A stretch of DNA of 8,199 nucleotides from Bacteroidota bacterium (GCA_023429365.1 JAEYVW010000117.1:1-8199), one strand, 5' to 3'. Positions 1 to 6,780 are shown, numbered from the stretch's first letter. The notes: generated from the letters alone by a model not told the origin. Numbers and translations are program-made.

Positions 1-472
1 GATCCGTGGCCACGGGTTTTTCCATAAATATGTGCTTGCCCTGCTTCACTGCTTCCTCAAAATGTATGGGCCGAAATCCCGGGGGCGTGGTCAGGATCAC
101 TACATCGGCGAGGGGTATCGCTTTCAGATAACCGTCGAAACCTACAAACCTTCTTTCAGCCGGTACGTCAATCCTGGCTTTCACTGTAGGATCTTCATTG
201 ATCAAAGTCTTATAGCAACCTTCAAGGCGATCGCTAAAAGCATCGGCCATGGCGACCAGTTTTACATTTTGCCTGGCAAGCAATGCCTGCATGGCCGCTC
301 CTGTACCACGGCCCCCACAACCTACCAGGGCTACCTTGATAGTATCATCGGCGCCGGAGAAAAAATTAGCACGACTTAAAATAGGTGCCGCCAGCAAACC
401 ACCCGCGATAAGAGACGATTGCTTTACAAATTCCCGCCGGCCGTTGTTTTGGTTATTGTCTGTATTACTCAT
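1..472 (-). CDS. Gfo/Idh/MocA family oxidoreductase with Tat signal, N-terminal part only
   Basis: This is the first 157 codons of an NAD(P)-dependent sugar or polyol oxidoreductase; the gene continues past the left edge, so the C-terminal substrate domain is missing. Residues 11-35 form a twin-arginine signal (GRREFVKQSS followed by a hydrophobic Leu/Ala/Gly stretch), which implies folded export with bound cofactor. From about residue 46 the Rossmann fold begins: a beta strand (IKVALVGCG), the glycine-rich dinucleotide loop GCGGRGTGA (51-59), the second strand ending VAMADA (73-78), then the ADVVILTTPP strand (122-131) and the family hallmark EKP (151-153). The ATG at 470-472 is chosen because it places the Tat motif near the N-terminus and the next upstream ATG is out of frame. 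It lies 21 bp after the SUMF1-domain gene on the same strand, so the two are probably co-transcribed. The family is certain; the substrate is not known. Confidence 0.93.
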   Translation of the reverse strand, partial: MSNTDNNQNNGRREFVKQSSLIAGGLLAAPILSRANFFSGADDTIKVALVGCGGRGTGAAMQALLARQNVKLVAMADAFSDRLEGCYKTLINEDPTVKARIDVPAERRFVGFDGYLKAIPLADVVILTTPPGFRPIHFEEAVKQGKHIFMEKPVATD

Positions 473-493
473 TGCATGGTTTTTTTATGTGCA

Positions 494-1456
494 TTAAAAT
501 ACTAACCAGGTTTGAAAAAATGCTTCCGCCTCCTCAGCTGTCGGTTGCTTTACCGGTCGTACGATCCGAAATCCCACAAACGGAGCATCGGCATTCCACC
601 AGCGACTCTTAGGGATTTGTGGATCGCGGCGATTCCATACTGGATCCGACATTTGACGGTTGGCTGCCCGCAACTCCTTTGCTTCACTGTTGTATGACCC
701 ACCCCTGACAGTGCGTGGATGGCGTGAGTCAGCCAGGCGAATGGGATCAGTTGCCGGATCTGCTAATGTTGAATAATAATCCGTGGCATATTGATCCAAT
801 ACCCACTCTGCCACATTCCCCATAATATCATAAAGTCCCCAGGCATTTGGTTTTTTCTGTCCAACCTTATGATACCTGTTCTCACTATTATTATTATACC
901 ACGCATATTGATCCAACTGCGCGGGGTTGTCTCCAAAGGGATAGATTGTTGTGGCCCCGGCCCGACAGGCATACTCCCACTCGGCTTCCGTGGGCAGTCG
1001 GTAAAAAATACCGGTTTTATTATACAGCCATTTACAATACATCAAGGCGCCGTAATGCTGCATGCTATTGGCAGGGAATCCACCGTCTTTTCCCATACCC
1101 AATGTCATATCAATATACGGCGAACTGGGCCTTGTGATTGCATCGGTTGGAATATTCTGGCTAAGTGAAGCATCAAGAAAAAACAGGTTGAACTCGTCAA
1201 ATGTCACTTCATGAGCACCCATCCAGAAAGGACTTATGCTGATACTCTTCTGAGGCTGCTCATCCGCTTCCTTTTGTTTATCACTATCCGGGCTGCCAAT
1301 CATAAAACTACCCCCGGGAATAGGTACCATCGTAAACTTTATCGCTGAACCGGGGATCTGCTGGTCATACTTTTTGAAACTCGTATCCGGTGCGGATTGC
1401 GACCAGGCCTCCGACATCACAATAGCTATTGCGGCAAGCAAAATAAACTTTCTCAT
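494..1456 (-). CDS. Secreted SUMF1/FGE-sulfatase-domain protein (formylglycine-generating-enzyme fold)
   Basis: A 320-residue protein with an N-terminal signal peptide (MRKFILLAAIAIVMSEAWSQ, cleavage probably near residue 20) followed by one full FGE-sulfatase (C-type-lectin-like) domain at about residues 43-301. Hallmarks in order are MVPIPGGSFMIGS, RLPTEAEWEYACRAG (153-167), WGLYDIMGNVAEW (206-218), VRGGSY (250-255) and VGFRIVRP (294-301). In true formylglycine-generating enzymes two catalytic cysteines follow the RGGS motif; here RGGSYNSEAKELRAANRQM has none, so this is unlikely to activate sulfatases and is better called a SUMF1-fold protein of unknown role. An in-frame start at 1519 would add 21 residues (MFQIPCGPCCLHH...) before the signal peptide. 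The start at 1456 is preferred because it gives a normal Sec signal. The Tat-type oxidoreductase gene follows 21 bp downstream, suggesting a shared operon and possibly a shared substrate. Confidence 0.9.
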   Translation of the reverse strand: MRKFILLAAIAIVMSEAWSQSAPDTSFKKYDQQIPGSAIKFTMVPIPGGSFMIGSPDSDKQKEADEQPQKSISISPFWMGAHEVTFDEFNLFFLDASLSQNIPTDAITRPSSPYIDMTLGMGKDGGFPANSMQHYGALMYCKWLYNKTGIFYRLPTEAEWEYACRAGATTIYPFGDNPAQLDQYAWYNNNSENRYHKVGQKKPNAWGLYDIMGNVAEWVLDQYATDYYSTLADPATDPIRLADSRHPRTVRGGSYNSEAKELRAANRQMSDPVWNRRDPQIPKSRWWNADAPFVGFRIVRPVKQPTAEEAEAFFQTWLVF

Positions 1457-1607
1457 TATCGCTTCGAAGATAAACAAGATATGATGTAAACAGCATGGCC
1501 CACACGGGATTTGAAACATTTATACAATCGTTTGCGCGGTTCGGTTTTACTGAAAAGTTTTATTCAAACTAAAATATATCATTTAAATTGAAGGCTCAAC
1601 GATATAT

Positions 1608-2525
1608 ATGAACCGCAGAAATTTCGTACGCAACGGACTGCTGGCCGGAGCCGCTGTGACAACCCACCCGCAAATTTTTGGCAAATCCAACAACATGGAC
1701 GTCGCAGACAAACCTTTTAACCTCAATTATGCCTTTCACGATGGCATGTTTAAAAACCTGGGCGGAAATGATTTTATCGACCAGATCAAATTCGCGTATG
1801 ATAAAGGTTTTCGTTCCATCGAAGACAACGGCATGATGTCGCGCCCGGTAGAACAACAGAAAAAGATCGGCGAGACCTTAGCAAAGCTGGGCATGACCAT
1901 GGGTGTGTTTGTGATCACATCGGATAGCTGGCACTGGAAGACATCGCTGGCAACCGGCAAACAGGAATGGATCGACAAAATGATCAAGGATTGTAAAGAA
2001 GCTGTAGAAGTCGCCAAACGATGCAATGCCAAATGGGCAACCGTTGTGCCCGGAAATTATGAACGGACATTGTCTTTTGAGTACCAGACTGCGAATGTGA
2101 TCACCGCACTCAGGAAAGGCGCTGAGATACTGGAACCACATGGACTTGTGATGGTGCTGGAACCTCTGAGCGACAACCCAGACCTGTTTTTACGTCACTC
2201 GGATCAGACTTACATGATTTGTAAAGCAGTAAACAGCCCTTCCTGCAAGATATTATTTGATATGTACCATATGCAACGCAACGAGGGCGATATCATCAAT
2301 AATATAAACAAGTCCTGGGATGAGATCGGCTATTTCCAGATTGGCGACAACCCTGGAAGGAAGGAGCCCACTACGGGTGAAATGAATTACAAAAATATCT
2401 TCAGGCATATCTACAACAAAGGCTACAAAGGAATCATGGGCATGGAACATGGTAATGCAAAACCGGGTAAGGAAGGTGAACTGGCGCTGATTGAAGCGTA
2501 CCGGAGCACGGATAATTTCTTGTAG
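1608..2525 (+). CDS. Hydroxypyruvate isomerase family TIM barrel protein with Tat signal
   Basis: A 305-residue protein of the Hyi / sugar phosphate isomerase-epimerase superfamily (AP-endonuclease-2-like TIM barrel). Residues 1-25 (MNRRNFVRNGLLAGAAV...) read as a Tat signal, so the enzyme is probably exported, unlike the cytoplasmic E. coli Hyi and OtnI. The likely divalent-metal/catalytic set is E185 (VMVLEPLS), D218 (ILFDMYHMQ), Q244 (YFQIGDNPGR) and E280 (MGMEHG). The spacings 33, 26 and 36 closely match those I recall for E. coli OtnI (E143, D178, Q204, E240). The PGRKEPTTGEMNY segment (249-261) is also typical of the Hyi group. The predicted reaction is aldose-ketose or 2-oxoacid/semialdehyde isomerisation; the true substrate is unknown. 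It is transcribed divergently from the SUMF1/oxidoreductase pair across a 151-bp gap. The start gives the Tat motif at the N-terminus; no clear Shine-Dalgarno sequence is seen. Confidence 0.9.
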   Translation: MNRRNFVRNGLLAGAAVTTHPQIFGKSNNMDVADKPFNLNYAFHDGMFKNLGGNDFIDQIKFAYDKGFRSIEDNGMMSRPVEQQKKIGETLAKLGMTMGVFVITSDSWHWKTSLATGKQEWIDKMIKDCKEAVEVAKRCNAKWATVVPGNYERTLSFEYQTANVITALRKGAEILEPHGLVMVLEPLSDNPDLFLRHSDQTYMICKAVNSPSCKILFDMYHMQRNEGDIINNINKSWDEIGYFQIGDNPGRKEPTTGEMNYKNIFRHIYNKGYKGIMGMEHGNAKPGKEGELALIEAYRSTDNFL

Positions 2526-2530
2526 TGCAG

Positions 2531-2575
2531 TGGGAACTTTGAACGGAACGGAGTTCCGTTCTACCTTAGTTCCCA
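2531..2575. terminator. Nested inverted repeat between convergent genes, possible bidirectional terminator
   Basis: The inner stem GAACGGAAC (2541-2549) / GTTCCGTTC (2553-2561) is a perfect 9-bp match around the 3-nt loop GGA. An outer stem TGGGAACT (2531-2538) / AGTTCCCA (2568-2575) is a perfect 8-bp match around it. It sits between the stop codons of the TIM barrel gene (2525) and the LytTR gene (2608), so ending transcripts from both sides is the simplest role. No long T-run follows on either strand, so it could instead be a dispersed palindromic repeat or a 3' stabilising hairpin. Confidence 0.5.
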
Positions 2576-2607
2576 TCATCATCCAGTAACTTTCAAAGAA
2601 TGAGCAC

Positions 2608-3369
2608 TTATTGCATCCATTGTTTAAATGCGCTGGCTTTTTCCCTGCTTACCACCACCGCCTGTGCGGGCGAAGGGTGCATGGTAGCGAGAAGCTTTCC
2701 ATTAAAATAATGTGCGATCTCTTTTACCGCACGCCGGTTGATTAGATACTGGCGGTTGGCCCGATAAAATTTACGTGGGTCTACCATGGTCGCCAGTTCG
2801 TCAAGCGACCGCTCCTCTAAAACAACAGGGGTTTTATCAAAACGGGTACCGATGACCACGGCATTCTTTATTTCAAACCATGCGAAATCATCTACAGGTA
2901 CAGGGATCAACTTCTCCTTAAATGATACCAGGAAATTTTCACGAAACAGCTGGGTTACGCTAAATAGCTTCTGCAATTGCCCGATCCCGGCAAACTTAAA
3001 TGGAGCCACTGCCTCATTTTGTTTTTGGTACTTAGAAATAGCTTTCTGAACCCTGGGCTTACTGATGGGTTTTAGTAAGTAGTCAATACTATTTACCTCG
3101 AAGGCCCTGATTGCGTAATGGTCATATGCTGTTGTAAAAATTATTGGCCATTCTACTTCAACCGTCTCAAAAACTTCGAATGCCTGTCCATCAGAAAGCT
3201 GGATATCCATAAAGACCAGGTCCAGAGCCGGCCTGGTGCTAAAAAACTTTACTGCATCCTCCACACTATCGATAACGGGATAAAAAAAACTCTCCCCGCA
3301 ACACTCGAAGATAGTATCCCGGAGCTGGTTTGCCGCCAGCGGTTCGTCTTCGATAATAACTACATTCAT
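2608..3369 (-). CDS. LytTR-type response regulator (LytR/AlgR family)
   Basis: A 253-residue two-component regulator. The receiver domain covers about residues 1-118: acidic pair ED at 7-8, phospho-acceptor D55 in LVFMDIQLSDG, the conserved threonine in IIFTTAYDHYA (T79 or T80), and K100-P101 after DYLL. A LytTR DNA-binding domain follows at about 143-250, with the typical FYRANRQYLINRRAV core at 201-215. Its start overlaps the stop of the upstream sensor kinase gene by 4 bp (ATGA at 3366-3369), a layout expected for translationally coupled partners. It is the last gene of the four-gene minus-strand unit. Known LytTR regulators bind paired short direct repeats upstream of targets; I could not identify such a pair here with confidence, so its targets are open, although the esterase unit itself is an obvious candidate. 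Confidence 0.95.
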   Translation of the reverse strand: MNVVIIEDEPLAANQLRDTIFECCGESFFYPVIDSVEDAVKFFSTRPALDLVFMDIQLSDGQAFEVFETVEVEWPIIFTTAYDHYAIRAFEVNSIDYLLKPISKPRVQKAISKYQKQNEAVAPFKFAGIGQLQKLFSVTQLFRENFLVSFKEKLIPVPVDDFAWFEIKNAVVIGTRFDKTPVVLEERSLDELATMVDPRKFYRANRQYLINRRAVKEIAHYFNGKLLATMHPSPAQAVVVSREKASAFKQWMQ

Positions 3370-4481
3370 TTTCTACAAGTTTCAGTTTGATAACTTCTTT
3401 CATACGACATGGAATACTTTTTTCCTAACAAGGGAATCGACACTTTAAAAACGCCGTCCCGCCGGCTTATCTCAATTTCCTTTTGACACAAGTACTGGTA
3501 ACGCTGATTCAGGTTATACAATCCAAGTCCTGTCCCGGGTGCTTTTACCCTTTTCTCCTGCATCGGGTTACTTACGGTTAGCAAATTATCCATGGCTTCA
3601 ACTACCACCAATAATGGCTGCCTGGCTGAAACAATATTATGCTTCACTGCATTCTCTAAAAGTACCTGCAGCGACATGGGTGGAATCAATAATGAATTCA
3701 CTTGCTCCTCGATATGGATCTCCAGCTGCAAAGCTTCTCCATGCCGCTGCCGAAGCATCGCGGCATAGGACTGCACCACCTCCAATTCCTCTGCAAGAGT
3801 TACCAGGCTTTTATTCACGCTATTTAGTACATACCTGTACACGTCAGACATATTTCCTACAAATGCCCTGGCCGCATCATTCGTACTTCCTATCATGGCG
3901 TTGATGGTATTAAGCGAATTAAATAAGAAATGTGGGTTGACCTGGCTTTTCAAAACTTCGAAACCTGACTCCAAATTTGCTTTTTCCAGTGCCTGGTTGC
4001 GGGTCCGCATCTCCTGGTTCTTGATCATGAGCCTGTAGATCTCGGAAGCCAGCAAACAAAGAATGATCTCAAAAGCCAGGGTAATGCTGAATAAAAAATC
4101 CTGGAACTTTTCCGTCACAGCAAATCCTGATGTGTCGCGGTTATAGCCTATAGTGGCAGCCCTGATTACTGAGTACAAGACTAAATTAATGATAACACGC
4201 TGGTAGAAACTATTCAAATCAATCCTGGCACGTTTAAAAATCAACCGAAACCTTGATGTATTGATGAAAAGGCATACTACGGCCACAGCATAAGTAAAAA
4301 GCAATTTCAGCACAAATCCATCGCCCGCATCCTGAAAACGATGAGTTCCTTCGGGATTATTGAATTTCACATATAAGATCATTACGAGCCTTGGCAATGT
4401 CATGACTAGTGTAATGACCAAAGCGCTTAGAAGAAGTACATTTATCTTCTCCCGGTTCCTTATGCTTTTCAATATTTTCAT
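3366..4481 (-). CDS. LytS/YehU-type membrane sensor histidine kinase
   Basis: About 371 residues. With the ATG at 4481 as residue 1, four hydrophobic segments lie at about 13-38, 56-76, 96-112 and 128-150, followed by a short predicted coiled coil (about 152-176). There is no periplasmic sensor domain, PAS or HAMP, so sensing probably occurs in or near the membrane. The His_kinase (PF06580) motif QVNPHFLFNSLNTINAM follows, with phospho-acceptor H184. Next come the ATP-binding N box LLENAVKHN (274-282) and the glycine box APGTGLGLYNLNQRY (314-328). Another in-frame start, GTG at 4487, adds two residues; ATG is preferred, but neither has a visible Shine-Dalgarno sequence. The gene begins 8-14 bp after the esterase stop and overlaps its response regulator by 4 bp, so esterase, kinase and regulator are very likely one transcript. 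Confidence 0.94.
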   Translation of the reverse strand: MKILKSIRNREKINVLLLSALVITLVMTLPRLVMILYVKFNNPEGTHRFQDAGDGFVLKLLFTYAVAVVCLFINTSRFRLIFKRARIDLNSFYQRVIINLVLYSVIRAATIGYNRDTSGFAVTEKFQDFLFSITLAFEIILCLLASEIYRLMIKNQEMRTRNQALEKANLESGFEVLKSQVNPHFLFNSLNTINAMIGSTNDAARAFVGNMSDVYRYVLNSVNKSLVTLAEELEVVQSYAAMLRQRHGEALQLEIHIEEQVNSLLIPPMSLQVLLENAVKHNIVSARQPLLVVVEAMDNLLTVSNPMQEKRVKAPGTGLGLYNLNQRYQYLCQKEIEISRRDGVFKVSIPLLGKKYSMSYERSYQTETCRK

Positions 4482-4495
4482 ATGCACGATTAATA

Positions 4496-5416
4496 TCAGC
4501 GTAATTCAAATTGCATAAAAAATTCCCAGATCCGGTCGTTCGCATTAATAACTTTAGAAGGTTCGTCGCCAAAGCGCCTGTATTTTACAGAACCCGGCCA
4601 GGCATGCCCGCCATCCTGCGTGATAAAGCACTTTATCACCACCTCGCCCTCAGCATTTTCCCAACTCCGTTGTTCATATCCATCAAAATTTTGCACGATC
4701 GCAGTGGTATCGCAACCATTACGACCAGCCCAATAATGTAAACCCTTCATGACAGGTGGAAAATTGTAGTCCTGTATACCTTCGCCGCCATGAAGGGGTA
4801 CTTTTGTATCGCGTGAAGAATGGATATGCAAAACGGGAACTATCCCCTGTTGTGATGGATTTCTTTCATACACCATGGGGCCACTTACAGTTGCAATAGC
4901 GGCAATCTTGCCGGGCTGCTCGGCAGCTATCCTGTATGCCAACATCGAACCGTTGCTCATCCCCGCGAGGTAAACCCGGGTCTTATTAATACGGAACCGG
5001 GAAGGAAGTTCATCGATCAGTGTTGTGATAAATTTTACATCGTCAATTTTGTTTTGCATCGCATGATCACAACATTCGCCGGCGTTCCAGGAACGGATCT
5101 TTAACGGACCAGTCGTTCTCTGAACACCATCCGGATATACTGCGATAACTGACTCACGATCCGTTTTGCTGCTAAACTCATAGTCTTCTTCAAACTGTGT
5201 ACCGCTACCGCCAGTCCCATGCAAACCGAATATAACGGCTCGCTTTAAAGTATCATCATAGTAATTACCAGGGAGCTGAATGGTATAGGTTCTTTCAATC
5301 CCATCGATCATAATAGTTTCAGAGAACCGGTATCGTTTTGTATTCGTTCCGTCCTTTGTACAGGATATCTGGATCAAACCGATCATGCATATAAATTCAA
5401 ATATGATTTTTTTCAT
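4496..5416 (-). CDS. Secreted CE1/LpqC-type alpha/beta hydrolase (polyhydroxybutyrate depolymerase or feruloyl esterase family)
   Basis: A 306-residue exported esterase. The N-terminus MKKIIFEFICMIGLIQISC is a signal peptide; Cys19 could be a lipidation site, but the lipobox (QISC) is imperfect. Alpha/beta-hydrolase features, numbered from this start, are the oxyanion HG at 66-67 (FGLHGTGG), the nucleophile S154 in AGMSNGSML (GxSxG), the acid D203 in HSSRDTKVP and H271 in DGGHAWPG. The RSWNAGECC segment (108-116) is typical of the PHB-depolymerase/feruloyl-esterase/LpqC group (COG3509, CE1). The reaction is hydrolysis of an ester, perhaps on plant polysaccharide or a polyester; the exact substrate cannot be read. 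An in-frame upstream start at 5446 adds ten residues before the signal and is less likely. It follows the LTxxQ gene by 31 bp and precedes the kinase by 8-14 bp. Confidence 0.88.
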   Translation of the reverse strand: MKKIIFEFICMIGLIQISCTKDGTNTKRYRFSETIMIDGIERTYTIQLPGNYYDDTLKRAVIFGLHGTGGSGTQFEEDYEFSSKTDRESVIAVYPDGVQRTTGPLKIRSWNAGECCDHAMQNKIDDVKFITTLIDELPSRFRINKTRVYLAGMSNGSMLAYRIAAEQPGKIAAIATVSGPMVYERNPSQQGIVPVLHIHSSRDTKVPLHGGEGIQDYNFPPVMKGLHYWAGRNGCDTTAIVQNFDGYEQRSWENAEGEVVIKCFITQDGGHAWPGSVKYRRFGDEPSKVINANDRIWEFFMQFELR

Positions 5417-5447
5417 GCTAATAATTTTTTTAATTAACACACTCAAA

Positions 5448-5822
5448 CTATTTACCCCTTCGTGACTTCATTTCCGACTTAAACTCCTCCTGCCGGTTTT
5501 TATAGACCTTATATTGCTCCTTTGTAAGCACATCCTTCATTTTCCTGTCGCGCTCCTGGCTGGCCTGTTTAAAATCTTTATACTTACCAAGCCTGCCGCC
5601 GCTGCTGGAACGAATAGACTGCAGTTTTTCAAAAAAGTTTGAATTGATCGCTTCCACTTTTTCCGCCTGCTCGTCAGTCAGGTTTAGCTCAGCTTTGTAA
5701 GCATCCATTTTTGCTTTCATTTCCTTTTTCTGCTCCGTGGTAAACCGTTCGTTTCCGTTTTGCGCCTTTAACCCCAGACTTACTGCCAAAAGGAAAAGGG
5801 TAACCATGATTAATTTTTTCAT
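5448..5822 (-). CDS. Small secreted LTxxQ-motif protein (Spy/CpxP-like)
   Basis: A 124-residue, highly charged, helical protein. Residues 1-20 are a Sec signal peptide (MKKLIMVTLFLLAVSLGLKA, cleavage likely before Gln21). The mature part has two LTxxQ motifs, LTDEQ (48-52) and LTKEQ (99-103), the spacing seen in the periplasmic Spy/CpxP family, and it is rich in Lys, Glu and Gln. In enterobacteria Spy is an ATP-independent periplasmic chaperone and CpxP an inhibitor of the sensor kinase CpxA. Small proteins of this sort are common in Bacteroidota, mostly without known function, so a chaperone or sensor-modulating role here is only inference. The start at 5822 is chosen because it begins the signal peptide; an in-frame start at 5873 would add 17 non-signal-like residues. 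It is the first gene of the esterase/kinase/regulator unit. The C-terminus KSRRGK is strongly basic. Confidence 0.8.
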   Translation of the reverse strand: MKKLIMVTLFLLAVSLGLKAQNGNERFTTEQKKEMKAKMDAYKAELNLTDEQAEKVEAINSNFFEKLQSIRSSSGGRLGKYKDFKQASQERDRKMKDVLTKEQYKVYKNRQEEFKSEMKSRRGK

Positions 5823-5849
5823 TGTATTTTTTTTTTGAAGGCCAAAGAA

Positions 5850-5879
5850 AAATCGTATAGCTGGCGAAGTCAACCCAAA
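5850..5879 (-). promoter_or_regulatory. Possible Bacteroidota-type promoter for the LTxxQ/esterase/kinase unit
   Basis: Read on the minus strand, TTTG (5879-5876) lies 18 nt before TACGATTT (5857-5850). This resembles the Bacteroidota -33 TTTG / -7 TAnnTTTG pattern, with two mismatches in the -7 element. The expected transcript would begin about 20-25 nt before the ATG at 5822. The match is weak and this region is AT-rich, so chance is a real alternative. Confidence 0.25.
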
Positions 5880-6058
5880 AAACAGTGAAGCAGTATATTT
5901 TGATGTGGAAGCACGAAAACCGACATCGAATGTTTACATAGGAATGGCAAAACAAAAAATTGTAGCCAGAAAATTGCATACCGTTTATAAAAATTTAGAA
6001 GAAAAAAAACCACCCTGAGCCGGAAATTTGCATGAGGATTATTTTAAGAGATACATAT

Positions 6059-6622
6059 ATGTCGTTAAAACTTGCCCAATATCTAAAAATGAATGCTGCC
6101 CTGCCGGCTGACCTGCTCGAGGAACTAATGACCAGTTTTACCCGGCACGAATTAAAAGCCGATCGTTATGTTTTAAGAAAAGGACAAATCGCAGATAGTT
6201 ACTATTTTATAGAAACGGGTTGCTTCCGAAGCTTTTATATTACCAACGATAAAGAATTTACCGTTTGGATTGAATCACCCGGCGAACTGGTTTGTGAAAT
6301 TAAAAGTCTCCGCTTGCAGCAGCCCACAGAATATTGTATGCAGACCCTCGAACCAACCGTTTATTTATCCATTAAAGCATCGGTATTTGACAGACTGGTG
6401 GAACAGCATCCCCCGTTGCAAAAATTCATGCTACGTCTTTGGGAAACAAGGTTTATGATCGCGGTTGACGGGCTAAGGGCGTTTCAAACCCTTGGGGCGA
6501 AAGAACGCTATGATTTCCTGCTTAGTCATTTTCCGAATTTTGAAAAACTTTCCCTGCAGCAATTGGCTAATATTCTCGGTATCACACCCTCTTCCCTGAG
6601 TCGTATCAGGCGACCCGGATGA
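6059..6622 (+). CDS. Crp/Fnr-family transcriptional regulator
   Basis: A 187-residue regulator with an N-terminal cyclic-nucleotide-binding-type beta roll (about 10-110: RYVLRKGQIADSYYFIETGCFRSF ... SPGELVCEI), a dimerisation helix (about 112-140), and a short C-terminal winged-helix region with the helix-turn-helix LSLQQLANILGITPSSLSRIRR (164-185). The protein ends only two residues later, as is usual for the Bacteroidota members. The arginine and serine/threonine that hold the cAMP phosphate in E. coli Crp are not recognisable (QPTEYCMQ at that place), and there are no Fnr-type N-terminal cysteines, so the ligand is unknown. The ATG at 6059 is chosen because MSLKLAQYL fits a normal family N-terminus. 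An in-frame ATG at 6032 would add nine residues and cannot be excluded. It is divergent from the LTxxQ/esterase unit, with 236 bp between the starts. Confidence 0.9.
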   Translation: MSLKLAQYLKMNAALPADLLEELMTSFTRHELKADRYVLRKGQIADSYYFIETGCFRSFYITNDKEFTVWIESPGELVCEIKSLRLQQPTEYCMQTLEPTVYLSIKASVFDRLVEQHPPLQKFMLRLWETRFMIAVDGLRAFQTLGAKERYDFLLSHFPNFEKLSLQQLANILGITPSSLSRIRRPG

Positions 6623-6626
6623 TTTT

Positions 6627-6640
6627 TTGCCATTTGGCAA
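6627..6640. repeat. Short perfect palindrome just after the Crp-family gene (terminator or operator)
   Basis: TTGCCA-TT-TGGCAA is a 6-bp inverted repeat with a 2-nt centre, starting 5 nt after the stop codon and followed by TTTT. As RNA it would need a larger loop and would be a weak terminator. As DNA it has the two-fold symmetry of a dimeric regulator site. Neither use can be shown from this one copy. Confidence 0.35.
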
Positions 6641-6735
6641 TTTTCAAAAACAAATTGTTTGGAAACTTGCGTGGTAAATGACGCTTTTGATTTGCGAATT
6701 AGGAGATGGAGTGCAGGGAGGAAACACGGGAACAA

Positions 6736-6766
6736 AGAGATTTTTTCACGAAAACTCTATTTTTTT
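6736..6766 (+). terminator. Weak terminator-like hairpin with T-tract before the GNAT gene
   Basis: AGAG (6736-6739) and TTTT (6741-6744) pair with AAAA (6751-6754) and CTCT (6755-6758), leaving one bulged A; seven T residues follow at 6760-6766. The stem is half A-T, so it is weak. It may end transcription from the Crp-family gene. The GNAT start codon is only 14 nt after the T-tract, so it could alternatively limit read-through into that gene. Confidence 0.35.
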
Positions 6767-6780
6767 AAAAACGCAAAACC

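Noticed and set aside
32..497. Plus-strand open frames of 115 and 82 codons
   Set aside because: They lie antisense to the oxidoreductase reading frame, which has clear Rossmann, EKP and Tat motifs; their translations resemble nothing known.
763..1168. Several open frames (69-125 codons) inside the SUMF1-domain gene
   Set aside because: Low-complexity, Ile/Tyr/His-rich translations caused by the other frames of a well-supported gene.
1457..1607. Promoters in the divergent gap before the SUMF1 and TIM barrel genes
   Set aside because: TTTG elements occur (for example at 1531), but no TAnnTTTG partner at proper spacing was found on either strand, so no site is claimed.
2253..2582. Minus-strand 109-codon open frame
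   Set aside because: Antisense to the TIM barrel gene, whose metal-site residues are intact; no recognisable domain or signal.
5689..5979. Minus-strand 96-codon open frame upstream of and overlapping the LTxxQ gene
   Set aside because: It shares DNA with the signal peptide of the LTxxQ gene in another frame. Its Phe/Tyr/Cys-rich translation is typical of AT-rich intergenic DNA.
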